Of a DNA stretch of 64,000 bases, positions 13,880-27,103 are shown in pieces. The translations under genes were made by a program, and so were the position numbers. The first letter of the stretch is position 1. Every line of letters starts with the position of its first letter. A model generated the notes under the pieces. That model worked only from the letters and a program-made list of their open reading frames with translations. It was not told the origin of the DNA and did no database searches. The stretch is taken from NCBI GenBank assembly GCA_051294375.1, contig CM119263.1:22346833-22410832 (forward strand), written 5' to 3'. Origin of the DNA: Paraspadella gotoi (Eukaryota > Chaetognatha).

Positions 13880-15970
13880 TTACTTTTGCGAGTGAGAGGA
13901 AGCCAGTTGAATCTGGTGTCCATGTTGCCTAGCAACCATCATCTCCGCATTGAGCGAGGCGTACTGACCCGGAAGAAGATACAGGGGGTAAGTGACAGGA
14001 TGAGTGCCGGGAATCGTCGTCTGGTTAGATCCAGGGTCTACCCGTATGGGACTCTGAAGGAGCGAGAGTTGGGCCACCGGTGCCATGGGCGCCATCGGTG
14101 GTGGGTCTTCCTGCTTGATCGGTGACGATATCAACGTTTCGAGGATGACGGGTTCACCGGCGCGATGCGGTGTCGTGGTGGGCGCTCCCATGGTGACGAA
14201 AGGCGCCGAAACGACCGGCGCTAAATTCGAGGCCAGGAAATTATTTGCGATAATGGAAGTCGGCGTCGCGCCGCCGACGAATTGCAACGTCTCCCGTTTG
14301 ACGAGGCCATCGAGGCTTTGTCCCGGATGATGATGATGATGATGATGATGAAGATTATGATGCTGAGAATGAGCGTGAAGATGATGTTGACCATGACGGA
14401 CGATGGGAGGATTCGTGACGAGGCCGTGCGCCGTCATGCTGACGATCGTCTGTGGACCCGACGGTTGCAAGGACGTCGAGCCTTTAGATTGCTGCTGCGG
14501 CGTCCCCGGAAGAGTTCGCGAAGAAAATAAAGTCTTGGAATTGGCGACGGCGGCGGCGGCGGCGCCGAGGCGAGCGTTAACGTCGTCGGGTGAGCCCTTG
14601 TTCTCCGCCAAAAAAGAGACGTAGCCCGAGGATCCGGTAGAAATCGTCGTCGGCTTCAAAGTCTTGGTGGAGTGGGAAGAGTCAGAGTTTTCCGTTGCCG
14701 ACGAGCCGTTGGACTTGAGGTCGTACTTGAACTCGATGTGCACCCCGTTCTCGAGGTGAAAGTCCTCCTCGTCGTCGTCGGGATCGATTCCGAAATTGTG
14801 CGAGTCAACCCATTTCTGAACGTCGTATCCCTGCTTCTCCTCGCAAGGGAGCGCCAGCGAAAGTTCCCTGAAGGTGCCCGTCGCCGGCCTCGTCAACGCC
14901 GAGGTCGCCGTCAACGCAGTCGACGTCAGCGCCACTTTGACGTCGTCCATCGACGTGGTTGTCGCCGGATCCGGGATCTTCCTCTTCGGCGCTCGAGGCT
15001 TCGGCAACTCGCCCCGCTCGATCTTTTCTTGCTTGATACGCGCACGCTCCGCCTTGCGAGCTTCGTCCTTGGCCCGCTTGTCCTCGATGAACTTGGCGCG
15101 TGCCTCCGGCTCTACTGGCGCCGCGATCAGATCCAGGTCGGGGAACACCAATTCGGAATCCTTCAGTTCCGGCAGGTAGCCCTTGAGGTGATCGCGAAAC
15201 TTTTTCAGCGCCGTATAGATAGGAACTTTGTCGACTGCGCGAGGAAGCTGAGCGCACCGCGCCGACGACGAAGGCATGACGAAAATGTGCGTGTTGGTGT
15301 TAGGGATGCAGTAGGGCTGCTTCCCGACATCAAAATGTTTCTTGCTTTGGCCAAAGCAGTTGTTAAAAATCTCATAGATTCCCTTGCCGTTAAAAACGGC
15401 TATCCGAGGTTGGAACTGCTGGATTTTGGAGAGCAGGACCTGGGCTCCCTCGCGAATTTCTGATCGCGACAAGTCGCTGCTACATGGCGTCGTCCGCTTC
15501 ACTATGTCCGTGAAACCGATGCCGTGGTCCAGCAGTTTTTTGTCGTCGTCCGCCGTCATCGGCTCCGGAATGAGACCAGACAAAAAGAGGCACTTCCAAA
15601 AATGATTACCAGCACTGGCATAGTAATGTTGCTTGTAGGCAGCAATGAGACTAGGGTTGATGCCTAAACGAATGAAGACAAGAATTATCTACGGTTCACA
15701 GCAATTTTTTTAGTTTTATTATGAACTACCAAAATAAATATTCTCACCGATTATAAGTATATCCAAGCCGGGTTTGATATGGTCTGGTAGGCTTCTTTTC
15801 ATAAGCTCCTCCTTCGGAGTTCCATTGAATCTGTCAATCGTTCTTCTTTTTTTTTCTACTTTGAAGTTTTCCGGAGTCAATTCTTGCTTTATTTCTACCT
15901 CGCGCAGAGCCTTTTCATCCATAGCGTCACTTATGAAAAAGGTTTCGTCAAATAACTTTCGCCATTTCAT
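13880..15970 (-). CDS. TDG: Thymine-DNA glycosylase paralogue b, divergent active-site motif
   Basis: Two coding exons, 15970-15748 and 15663-13880, giving 668 aa if the ATG at 15970 is used; a later in-frame ATG at 15922 is possible, and a 5' exon may exist upstream. The intron splits the GIN motif exactly where TDG-a is split, but the two downstream TDG-a introns are absent. The domain is intact (GIGFTDIV, VFNGKGIYEIF, VMPSSSARCAQLPRA). However the catalytic motif reads GINPS rather than GINPG, and [10 protein letters not shown] is changed to YYASAGNHFW. The catalytic Asn is kept. The long C-terminus holds a His-rich tract (eight consecutive His from an ATG microsatellite) and IKQEDP, a SUMO-consensus match shared with TDG-a. 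It is probably still a DNA glycosylase or DNA-binding paralogue with altered activity; this is inference. Confidence 0.92.
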
Positions 15971-17175
15971 TTCAAACAAGTCTTTTTATTTTCTTACCTC
16001 ACTCTGTCGGGGAATGCGTTTTTAAAGGTCCTGGTTTCGGTGTGGGGACAAGGACTGGGCAAGGGGGAAACGCCCCAACCTGTTCCAGGACCTTTTCTTC
16101 GGTCGATGTGAAGGAATCAGATGGGTTGAGTCGCCCTGTCGGTCATTGCCTTTGTAAAAGAAACGTAACCACCCGAAGAGAAAATGGCGAATAAAGGTGC
16201 GTTTGTGATGGCAAAACTTTCGTTAGATCCTGCAGAATGAATCACTGGAAAAGGTCAGTGTTTGTCATGACTAAAAGAGAATTATCGAGGAAAAGGAAAT
16301 GATGAACGTCGCTTTTAACACCCTTCATCAAATTTTGCTGTCTCTACATTAGCACTGCGCGGAGTAATCTATACAGCAGATTGAGGTTTGTCGAAAATGC
16401 TCCATACGACATTCTTTTTCATTAGAATCATCTAAAACACCTCCATTACGAATCTAGTTCTAAATATACGAGTCCAACAACAATATTCAAGGTAACTTTT
16501 CTTAAATCAATAAGTGATAATGTTCGGAACTACTTTTTTCCAGCACTCGATGAAGAGTCGAGCTCGAATTGCGACTTGGATTTCAGTAGGTTATCTGTTC
16601 CTCCGCGGCCCCGCAGCCTCGCATTTTGATAGCCACCACCGTCAGCGGCTCTGCGGCTGCTTGCGCCGTTCCTCCTCCATCGTCATCGTCGACGTCATCG
16701 CTATCGTCAGTTTGGTCGTCATCGTCGTCGTCGTCTTTCTCTTCGTCGTCGCAATGGTAGTTCTAGCGCTCTTCCGAGACATGCTCGTGTTGCGCCACTA
16801 TCCCTAAACATAGAGGAGTAGGACGAATGTCACAGCATGTGAGAACCTAAGCTTTGGTCCCGCGTCCCGGTTACAGCCTGGAGGTTCTCCAAATCTTCCC
16901 CCCTTCCTTCTGATTCATTGGATAAGAACAATTGCAATTGATACTGCAGAAATCTTGAAGCTTTCTGCTCACATGACCTGTTGATTACAAACCAAAAAAA
17001 TGTTTTTGAATTTTAATAACAAGCAAACAAAATTTAAAAAATTAATGTGCAACAGGCTTATTCAACGATCTGCATCTTTGAAGTTGTCTCTCTTTTCTTC
17101 TCATATTTTCTTATATTGGTTGTACCAATTTCATAATGCATCAAGCTCAATTAGTCAATGATAATCGTTCGGTAA

Positions 17176-17238
<63 letters not shown>

Positions 17239-17415
17239 CGCCACTTCATTTTGTGGGTTTATGCAATTAAAAATTCAAAATCACTTCTAGGTGTACCTTT
17301 ATTATTTAAAAAAAAATGCCTTAAAATTTCGGTTAATCATCAACCAAAAAACAAATTAAAATCTCGAAAAACAAAGAAAAAAAAAGGGAGATTAATTCTT
17401 ATTTACTCAAGCTCA
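15971..17415. other. Divergent promoter region between TDG-b and THADA
   Basis: The two genes point away from each other here. The region includes a GC-rich block at about 16560-16800 with GTC/GAC trinucleotide runs; on the minus strand it can be read as an acidic peptide and might be a 5' exon of TDG-b, but no convincing splice pair was found. The right part is AT-rich and ends in a CT microsatellite. Confidence 0.5.
17181..17235 (+). repeat. (CT)n microsatellite upstream of THADA
   Basis: About 55 bases of uninterrupted CT, 180 bases before the THADA start codon. Confidence 0.95.
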
Positions 17416-20400
17416 ATGTCGACGGCCAATCACGTACAGGCGCCGATGGCGTCCACGTTGTCAACGTCAACGAGGTACTCTAATGTTTCGTCCGAAGCCA
17501 AAGAGTTTTGTATTCGTTTCTCCCGCGAGTTGGCGGCTCTAAATCCTAACGACGGCCCCGACGGGGGAAGGGAGAATCGCGGTCGCGACATCGTGGCCTC
17601 CATGGAAGCCTCCTTTCGCGTTCTCGACGAGCTCGTGCTCCAGCTTAAGGCATCCCTCGCCGCCGTCGTTGACAGGCTCGAAGAAGAATATTCGAAATAT
17701 GGATCTCGAAACGTTTTCGTCGACGATCTCTACAACATAACCAAATTGTGCATCCAGTTATTCCAGGGAAATTCGGCCCAGTCAAACATCGTCCTAAAAT
17801 GGTCTTTTCAATCCCGGGTCATTCGGGTCGACCAAACCGAAGACGCGAAATTAACCAAGACCACTTCCCCTGCCATTCTTATGGACGAGGTGTTTCAACA
17901 TTTGTTTCGTATTCTGGCGGAACCTTTGGCCTCTCGACTGCCAATCGATTGTGTCTTAATGGCGGGGACAGCCTTTGTATTTGGTATGGCGTGCGGATGC
18001 CTACCTTCCAAAATACGGAACTCTCGTTGTCATGGAGTCAACGGGTCAACGCCGTCTTTAGCGTTACTTATGATTCAGCTTTTAGATTTCCTGGCTAAAG
18101 ATCGACTTTCGTCAACAAAACATAATGTCAAGGAGAACGAAAACAATGACGGGAGACTCTCTTTCGAACAGTTTTTACACGATAGAAATTCACTGGCAGT
18201 TGAAAGTGGTAAACCAAAAATGGCGCAATGGAACACTCGCGGTCATCTCGGCATCATGAAAGGTCTATTGACCGTTAATAAAAAGTCAATTTTACTTCAA
18301 CCCGCCAGCTTGAGCAACAGTAGCAAAATCATTATAACAGACCCGTTTCCCCAGCATCAAGATCCAATTTTTATTGTGATGCTAAAACCGCTCATCAGCC
18401 TGGCGACTTCACCTAACGTCGCAGGCGATGACGTCTATCATGTTTTACAGACAATTTTGCTTTGGTTAAAAGCCGGCAAGTGGATTTTGCCGCAAGTCAT
18501 TCACATGTTGAAACAAAAGCGCATCGTTACTGGGCGATCGAACAAAAACTCGGAAATGATTCTCAATCTGGTCTACTCTTTTTGGGAAAGTCCGATCGAT
18601 CGGGTCGACGAAACGGCCAAGGATATTTTCGGAGGATTGTTGGCGATGCATCATGAAGAGTGCAGTCATTTCGGAAACTCGGATCATCTCTTCATTGACA
18701 ATCTACTCAACAAAATCCTTGCGATGAACGTATACACAAAAGGAAAATACAAACCGCTCAGCTATTTAATCCCCTACATTGGCGCCGAGAAATTACTTTT
18801 TCGATATCCTGACGTCGTCATGTCGCTCTACTCTTGCTTACAGACCAACTATCTCGCCGCTACGGCTTCAGAACTTTACCAAGCTTTCTTGGTCCACTTG
18901 AGAAAGGAATGGCTCAAGGGAGCCAATCTCCAAAACGGCCAAGAGATTTCCTCAAAAGTCGAAGACGAAATGAGCGAAAAGTGGTTCTTCCTGTGGGGAA
19001 GCCTTTTGTTGAAAGTGTTTCAAATAGGCGACAAGCTTGTCGTGCACCATGCGACCCAGTATCTCGTTCCTGCCACCTTTAAGACCTTCCCCTCTTCTTA
19101 TCACTGCTTGATGAAAGTCCTTAACGAAGTCTGTAATTCGAAGAAGACTGACCCAGAAGATTCTGAACCGTTTCCCCCTTTGGGATCTAATGGTCTCAAG
19201 ACTAATGGGACTCCTATGAACCCGGAGTTAGAGGACATTTTGCTTCGCTCGTCCTTTGACACCCTTCCGGCAGTCATCACATTGACAAAAGCCGCGAGAT
19301 TATTGAAGATTCTCAATACCGAGGACGTTCCGTGGACGGACATGGTCTACCGCGGATTGCATCACGTTGATGACGGAGTCCGCAGCGAAGCCATCTCCCT
19401 TATTTGCTCCAGTCCCAAAAAGGTCGAGCCCGTGTCAGAAGATGAGCTTTCCCTCTTGAAACACTTTCTGCCGTTCAACCTAAACATAGACGACCCCTCT
19501 TTCCGTCAACGGTTGTACGGGGACCTAAAAAAGCTGCTCCTGAGGATCCGCGACAGTTTGGTTGTTTGTTTCCGCACTAACACCATCGGCTCTAAAGAAT
19601 CTCTCGAGCGTTTGCTGCACGAGGACCACTTTGAAGACCCTCCGAGAGATGAGGCGAAATGCGCGATTCTGAGGCAAATACAGGCCGTCGATTGGTTCTC
19701 TGATCTCATGACCTCCAACCTGTTCCCTGGAGCATGTTTTCAAAGATTAAAGACATGTTTGGATTTGTTAAAAGCCATCTACGAGACCTTTTGCAACTTT
19801 CCCGCCAACGTACCTCTTCACAACGGTCACGTCAAGTCAATGCGTAAACCGGCAAAGACGGTGACGCCACCGGCGGCCTCTAAGATGATAGATATCGTAC
19901 GGAGTTGCGCCAAGAGCCCTGGAACGCCTCTCTTCTGGGACTTTTTTTCGCCTCAAAATGCATCGGCGCTCCTGTTCACTATTTCCGATGCTTCGGTGGA
20001 GATCCAGGAAACGGCCGCCGAGTTAGTCGCCACCTTCGCCCCTTGGCCCCTTCGAGTCACCACCGGAACCTTCAAACTTTTGATGTTCGATTCGACAATG
20101 GAGGCGCACCACGAGGCGTTGCCCATGGTGTGGAAAAAAGGCGATGACGAACTCGAAGAAGGTCCCAAACCGCCGACAGTCGAAGAAATCGCGGCTAAGA
20201 TTCTATTGCACGGAATCGATCAATGTCACAGCCCCAAATCCCAAGAAGCGGAGAGCGGCGCTCTTTTTATAAAACTCGCCTTTCAAAAATACGTCTGCGA
20301 GTCCGGATTCCGTTTCGACTTTTCTCGGAAATCCGATGGGTCCGTCAACGTGGTAGCCAGGCGGCAATGGGCCGAGGAAGATGCTTGCAATCCCGCGCCA

Positions 20401-23400
20401 CACTTTTTGCGTCAGCTCGTGACGTTGATCGAGGAGAACTACGCGGCGCTCAAGACTGCGACAGTTCTGGACACGGCCAGCAATCTGCCCGTCAACGGCC
20501 TCCTAATCGCCGTCCGTCTTTGCGTCGTCCTGAGGCCTTTTTTCGGTGTCGAAGTTTTGTCGGTCAAGGAAGAGAAAGATTTCTTGAGGCGGGAATACCT
20601 TCCGATCGCCGAAGATCTCGTCCGGCTGGGGAAGACGATCATTACGCAGATGCTCTCGTTTTTGGCAGGCGGGAATCTCGACAACCCGTCATTCGAGGAG
20701 ATGGGAAAAGCCATCGAGAGTCTCTGCTCGGACGTGGGGAGCAGCCATGGCAGCGACGGAGCTGCAGACGAAGACACTGCTGTTCCTTTAGAACATCAAC
20801 TCGTTCTCTCCTACTGTTGGCTCAATCTCAAGGAGTGTGCTGCTTTGCTTTCGTCACTCGTGTCTCCGAATTTCATCGTGAAAACCAACGAAGAAACCGG
20901 TGAAAATCTAATCAATCAATCAATTCACCAATAAATCAATCAATTCGTCTTTTCCCGATTTTTTCACTTCCCGTCTTAACTAATACGTAATAACTAAATC
21001 TCGTAACTTGATCGCAGGGCCGACCTCCATGCTATCCCTCTCAACCTTGGAAGAGATCGTCGAGTGCTTCAATATGATCATGACCCGATGTCGGCATCGC
21101 GGCGTCATCGAAGGCTGCAACACCGCCTTCTTCCGATTCACGATTCACGCGCTCTCGTTCGCCCCGGGAGATCCGGCCTCTCAAATTCCGGTGGAACTTT
21201 TGCGACGCGTCACTCAGAATTACGTGACCCAACCGGAAGTAGGCGCGATAGCGTCGGTGACGCGTCGTTCCGCAGGCCTGCCCCTGATCGTAGACTCGGT
21301 GCTAAGCGCCGTCTGCAAAAATAGCGCCAACTCGCAGGTGAAGATTAAATTTTATATTTTTACGGATGTTAATGTTGGTTGATTTGTGGCATTTAGTAAT
21401 AATAATTTTTCCCGCCTCTTCAGAAGCATTTGCTCAAAGAGACTCTGGGCGCGCTGCTCCAATGCATCAACACGCCGCAATCGGAGACTTCAGACGCGAC
21501 GACTGATTCGCCCCAAACGAACGCCATCCACATCGCAACGACGCTCTTCAAAAGCGCCGCCCTTGCCACGCCTATTCTCCCTTTCTTGGCCGATTTCGTT
21601 AAAGTCGCCATCGAAGGTCACAACAAGAATGTTTATTTTTAGTCGGATCTGCAAAAATGATGTCAGTCCGTCCGTGATTGGATGGATGGATTGGAATGAA
21701 ATTTTGTGTGTGGGTAGGGAAGTGTGTGATTGAGCTGGATATGAAGTTTCGATGGAATCGTCCGAGTGGAAATGAGTTTAAATGGAAAAAAACAAAAAAC
21801 CTGTTTCACTAATTGATTATGCTTCTTTTTCTTTTTCTTTTTATATTAAATGTAAATGCAAGATGTATTAACTAATCAAATAATTAATCAGTTACTTAAT
21901 CAATTTGTCAATTAATTAATCAATCAAAACAAACATTTCGGATCAAAATAAATTAAAATCAATTAATTTGATTAATTAATTAACTTGAATTAATTAATTC
22001 TTAATTGATTAATTACCGATAATGATCGTGGGCAGATCCGACATTGTTTGCTAAAACTTGTCATCATTACTAATGATTAGTCATCAGTCGGCAAGATCGA
22101 AAAGACGACGCCACTCTTGTTTTTTCTTCAGGATTTTCATCGGCCAGTTGGTCGGTGCGGAACGCGAGCACCCAACTATACGGCGCCCTCAGCTCGCGCC
22201 TCTTCGGCAACAAGCGCGCGCGTCACGATCTGGCGCCGGCTAACGCGCTCACTGTCCAAGAGTTCTTTGCCGTTCACGGCCAACTGGCTCCCTTTCTCTA
22301 CGATCAGGTGAGTGATCATTAAAGCGTAGCAAAAATATTAATATCAAGTTGAATTCTAATAGTAGAGCATGAACACTGAACAGGCTTGTACCAGTGAACA
22401 TTTTTAAATAAAAAAAATTCTCTTTTATTTTTAAATTTTCGCATTAGCCCTTTTTTATACATAGAAAATGCAAAAATTTTAAAATGTTTTTTTCTTATTT
22501 TTGAAAGCAGATTCGAATTCCTCACGAAAAGTAGATAAAAGGATATATAACTCTTTTTAGAAAATTATTTCAATATGTGGGTCAAAATGCTAAAAAACTG
22601 TTTAACTAACCTATAATTTAATTTTAGTATAAAAAGTATAAAAAATATATGTTTTTTTTAATTTTTAGCTAACTTCATGAAAAAATTTTTGATTAAGACT
22701 GATATTTTCTTTTATCAACTTTTTATGAGAAATTCGAATCTGCTTTCAAAACTAAAAAAAAAAAAAAAAAACTATTGTAAAATTTTGACTTTTCTATGGT
22801 ATAAAGTAAGTCTATCTGAGCTCAGTAAAGTACGGCAGTGGTTTCTTTCGTATAATCGGATTTGGCTCACGGGTAAGTATCATTTATAAATATGGTCGTA
22901 TGCGAAAATTGAGAAATTTAAAAAAAATTAAATATCAATGTTCTTTCTAGTACAAGACTGTTCATGAACAACTGTTCGAATTTTGATCTGCAACTTTCAC
23001 TACGCCTTAGTGAACATGTTGGTTGTTGGTTGGACGGTGGACGCTGGACAGTAGACAAGTCAAGTCAATTAAAGGCTAAACAATAAAACAGACTTAGCAC
23101 GTCTTGTCGTCTTATCCAAACTTGTCCATACTGATTTTTCTTTCTTTCTTTTTTTTTGCAACTTGTGTAGCAAATAACGAATATCACTTATTAATTATTT
23201 CCAGCTTACCAAAGCGACAACCTCAGAATCATCGCGCTCAGTCAAGTTCAACCCGGGAATCTTTCCAACGCTTTCCATCTTGGCTCGACTCACCGCGACG
23301 GGTAAATCATGAGACGATTTACATTTTTAAAAAATATTTATATTGTTTTTTATAATTTTTTTCTTTTAAGGAACGGAATCGAACGACGTTTTGGCTTCTT

Positions 23401-26400
23401 GGTTCGCCTTCTACGAGCCTCTGATTCGACTATTGGGTAGCCCCGTACTGGCTGTAAGGGAATTAGCTGGATCTGCGCTCGTCCCGATGTACAGGCGAGT
23501 TGTTTCCCATCCTTCAGTTAAAATTTTGGGGGATGTTGATTATTTTCGTTCTCCAACCAGGTCGAAGTCGGCGGAACGCGTCGTGCAAGATCTGATAAAC
23601 GACGTCATCCCCAACCTGCCCCTCGAGCCGGCTCTGTGTAAGAACTACAACCAGCTTCACGGATGTTTGCTGGCGATCAAGAGCGGCATCGATATTTTAA
23701 CGGAGGCTCAGATGAATGCGCCAAAGGAGGAAAAATATACGCTCTTTCAGGTTCCCGCCTATAGTACAGAGCGCAAAAGTAAGGGGGAAAAAACAGAATT
23801 TAGATCATCCTCAATTTTTGATTTTCAAAATACTAACTAATGATGTTTTGAGCATTTATCAATCAACGACATAACAGTTAGGTAGTACGTACAGTAGCAT
23901 CCGTCTAGAATTTCTGAGACGGCAAGCTCTTGTAACTCGAGTACAAATGATGATTTTAAAGAGAGCTTTTGTCTTGATATAGAGTACACATGTGGCTACT
24001 CCCCCTTCTGTAAGCCATTGCTCTACGACCAATTTTGGGACATCACAACTTATTGTAAAAAGGAGCTTCAGCCAGATTTGAACCTGAAGCCTTTTCATAA
24101 CGTTGAAATCCGGCGCGCAAAGCACTCGGCCAAATGATTTTCCAAAAAAAATTGTACAAATTAAATTATATAAAGCTTTAGGTTTGCTTTTAATTTTTGG
24201 GGGAAACAAATATTCAACGTTTGAAGGCAGAGATTTTGACATCCAAGTCCCAAGTTTTCCGATTCGTGACAGAACGTCGCAACGACGACGATTAATACGA
24301 AGAAAGCGAATATCTGGCTTATTTTGAAATTGAGGAAAAGTCAAAGCTGCGACGTTGAACATTTTCACGTTGCTTTTAAGGTGTTTTATTAGGTGTTTTT
24401 AACGAGTTGCTTATTGTGAAACAACTGAAACTGTTTTTATACATGGTCGCCTATTGTATCAATAATAATAAATAGGCTAATTCTTGGTAATGTTTTCTGA
24501 CTTTCAATTTTTGATCTTAACAGATCATAACACGTTGTAACATAAACAAGTTTGAGCAAACAATGTCGGATCTGCCCAATCATTAACGGTAATTAATTAA
24601 TTAATAATTAACTTAAGTTAATAATTAATTAATTAATTAACAAATTAATTATTTTGATCCGAAAGTTTGTTTGATTGATTAATTGACTGATTAATTAACT
24701 GATTAATTATTTAATTAATTAATACATCTTGCATTTACATTTAATATAAAAAGAAAAAAAAGCATAATCAATTGTTTTGTTTTGTTTTTTTTTTCCATTT
24801 AAACTCATTTCCACTCAAACGATTTCATCGAAACTTGGTTCCAGCTTAATCACACACTTTTCTACCCAAATACAAAATTTCAAATCAATTGCCCCATCCA
24901 CTCATGAGTAATTGGTGTTCAAATAGTAAATTTTTTTTCCCATTTAAACTAATTTCCACTTGGACGATTCCATCGAAACTTCATATCCAGCTCAATCACA
25001 CACTTTCCTACCCACACACAAAATTTCATTCCAATCCATTCTTCCAATCACGAGTAATTGGTATTTTTTGCTTAGGTGGGATGGACGGACGGACAGACGG
25101 ACATCTTTTTTTTTGCATAATTTGTTATAATTCGATGTTCTAACATGATATAAGTGAATTTCCGACAAGATTGAGGGACTGAAAGCAGATCCGACTAAAA
25201 AGAAAAGAAAAACCAAAATTTATATTGAGGTTTTTGAATAATTTTTTTAAATAACGAGATGGCCGAGTGTTAAAAACTAAGACTTCGACGCAAAATGGAA
25301 TAGTAGGATTCGAATCCCACTCAAGGTAAACTTTTACAATAAACTGCTATGTCCCAAAAGTGGTCGTAGAGCAATGGCTTACCGAAGGGGGAGTAGCCAT
25401 ATGAGTACTCGATAACAAGACAAAAACTCTCTTTCAAATTATCATTTGTACTCGAGTTACAGAGCTTGCCGGTCTCAGAAATTCTAGACGGATGCTACTG
25501 TAGTATGAAACAAATGCTTTCATTGCATCCTTTAAGATTCTCGCCATCCCAAACTATACTTGGATCGGACGCGGCGCCAATCCTTGTTTTCTGACTCGCG
25601 GCGTCTACATGGAATGCCTCCACGCGTTGCAGATTCAAATTCCGGAAATGATTTCCAAAGAAGTTCGTTTGACTCTCCTCAACGACTTCTGTTGCCAAAT
25701 TCTCGAGAATAATGGAAAAGAGGAGAGGGAAACGCCGATCAATAGGTTAACATAGAATAATTATGCAAACAAATGAAAGTCACGAACTTAACTAAATTAT
25801 ATAACATAATAAATAATATGTCCTAATCTTAATATTAAACGATTACATCAGCCCGATTTCCTCGCCGACCAACGACTTTCGCTCGACAGGGGCGCTTCCC
25901 GACACCAAATCGCCAGGAAGAGTGGATTGGATCCGCGACGTCGTAAAAATCCTCGGCCACCACTCGTTGGAGATCGAACTAAACAACACTCAGGTGAGGA
26001 GCGCACGCCATAACGTGGCAATTCCGATCATATGATCTACGGGCGGGTGCCGGGTAAAGCGAGCCCGCGTGCAAACACCAATGACGCCACGCTCTTGACG
26101 CTGTGGCTCCGTTTATCGGTCGCGCCCAGGAACGCGTGGGTGAAAAGACCGCGGGGAAAAAGTTGCCCGCTAACTTCGTCCCCGCAATTTATGATCTCTC
26201 TCGTTTTGTTTGGCTTCGACCAAGATAGGGCTCGTGACGTCAATCGGAATAGGCCTAATTATATTTTAAAGCCGTTTAATATAAATTAGTAAAATTCTTG
26301 TTAATCGAAATAAAAAGGACAGCTCAATGAAAAAACAATAACAAATAGTTTTCTAAAATAAAATTCTAAACTAAATTGAAGGAAGAAAACACTGGCACAC

Positions 26401-27019
26401 CAAATTCATCCCTGGGTCCTTATGCCGAGTTTTTTCACGAGACCACAATTTTACCCTTTTGACTTCTGTTGCTGAAATTATTGTTGCGGGTCGACATGTA
26501 GACGTAACTTCTGGGTTTGGAGAAGCGAAGGATCACCCCTTCGAACGATGCGGGGGCGTTGTCGAGCAAAGGATTCATTTTGGTCTTCTTCTTAACATCC
26601 GCCACCGAAGAGTAATAACTAAAAAGAATTTGTAAGCTCTCTTGATTTATTGTTCTTCTTCTAAAGTTGTCGTCGTCCATCCAATAATTTGGAAGAGTCA
26701 AACGAAGAAAAAAACACTTCCCATACTGATGAGTGATTGAAAGCCGAATTTTTTTGGTTTTTTTTTGCTATCATCGCGCGAATCATCATTTCGCAACCCT
26801 GAACGCTTACCCGCTCGTGGCAAGGCAAACGGCGAGATCCTTGGCGCTCATGTCGCGACTTCCGGTCGAACTCCAAACGACACGAGCGTCGTCGAAAAGA
26901 CTCGACCCTTCGAAGGCCAATGGAAAGTTGGCGAGGACGTCGGGAATCTGGACGAGGTTGCTCCTATCGGTTCCTGTGGTTGAAGCAAAATTTTACAGGG
27001 GTCTCTCTATCTTTCTTTA

Positions 27020-27103
<84 letters not shown>

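Noticed and set aside
14672-15463. 263-codon frame on the plus strand opposite TDG-b
   Set aside because: Arg/Val-rich antisense shadow of the conserved glycosylase domain; no family resemblance.
16514-16807. 97-codon frame and its acidic antisense reading as a TDG-b first exon
   Set aside because: Trinucleotide-repeat composition and no convincing donor/acceptor pair in the needed phase.
17251-17415. N-terminal extension of THADA to an upstream start
   Set aside because: The extra 55 codons are Lys-rich AT sequence just after a CT microsatellite, unlike the family; the ATG at 17416 is preferred.
20223-20903. 226-codon Arg/Ser-rich frame inside THADA exon 1
   Set aside because: Alternative frame of a conserved coding region, with composition typical of a shadow.
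25252-25330. Possible tRNA-Ser or tRNA-Leu gene
   Set aside because: Box A and B are present but the acceptor and anticodon stems do not pair; the sequence continues into a body shared with the reverse copy at 23.9 kb, so it is a SINE head.
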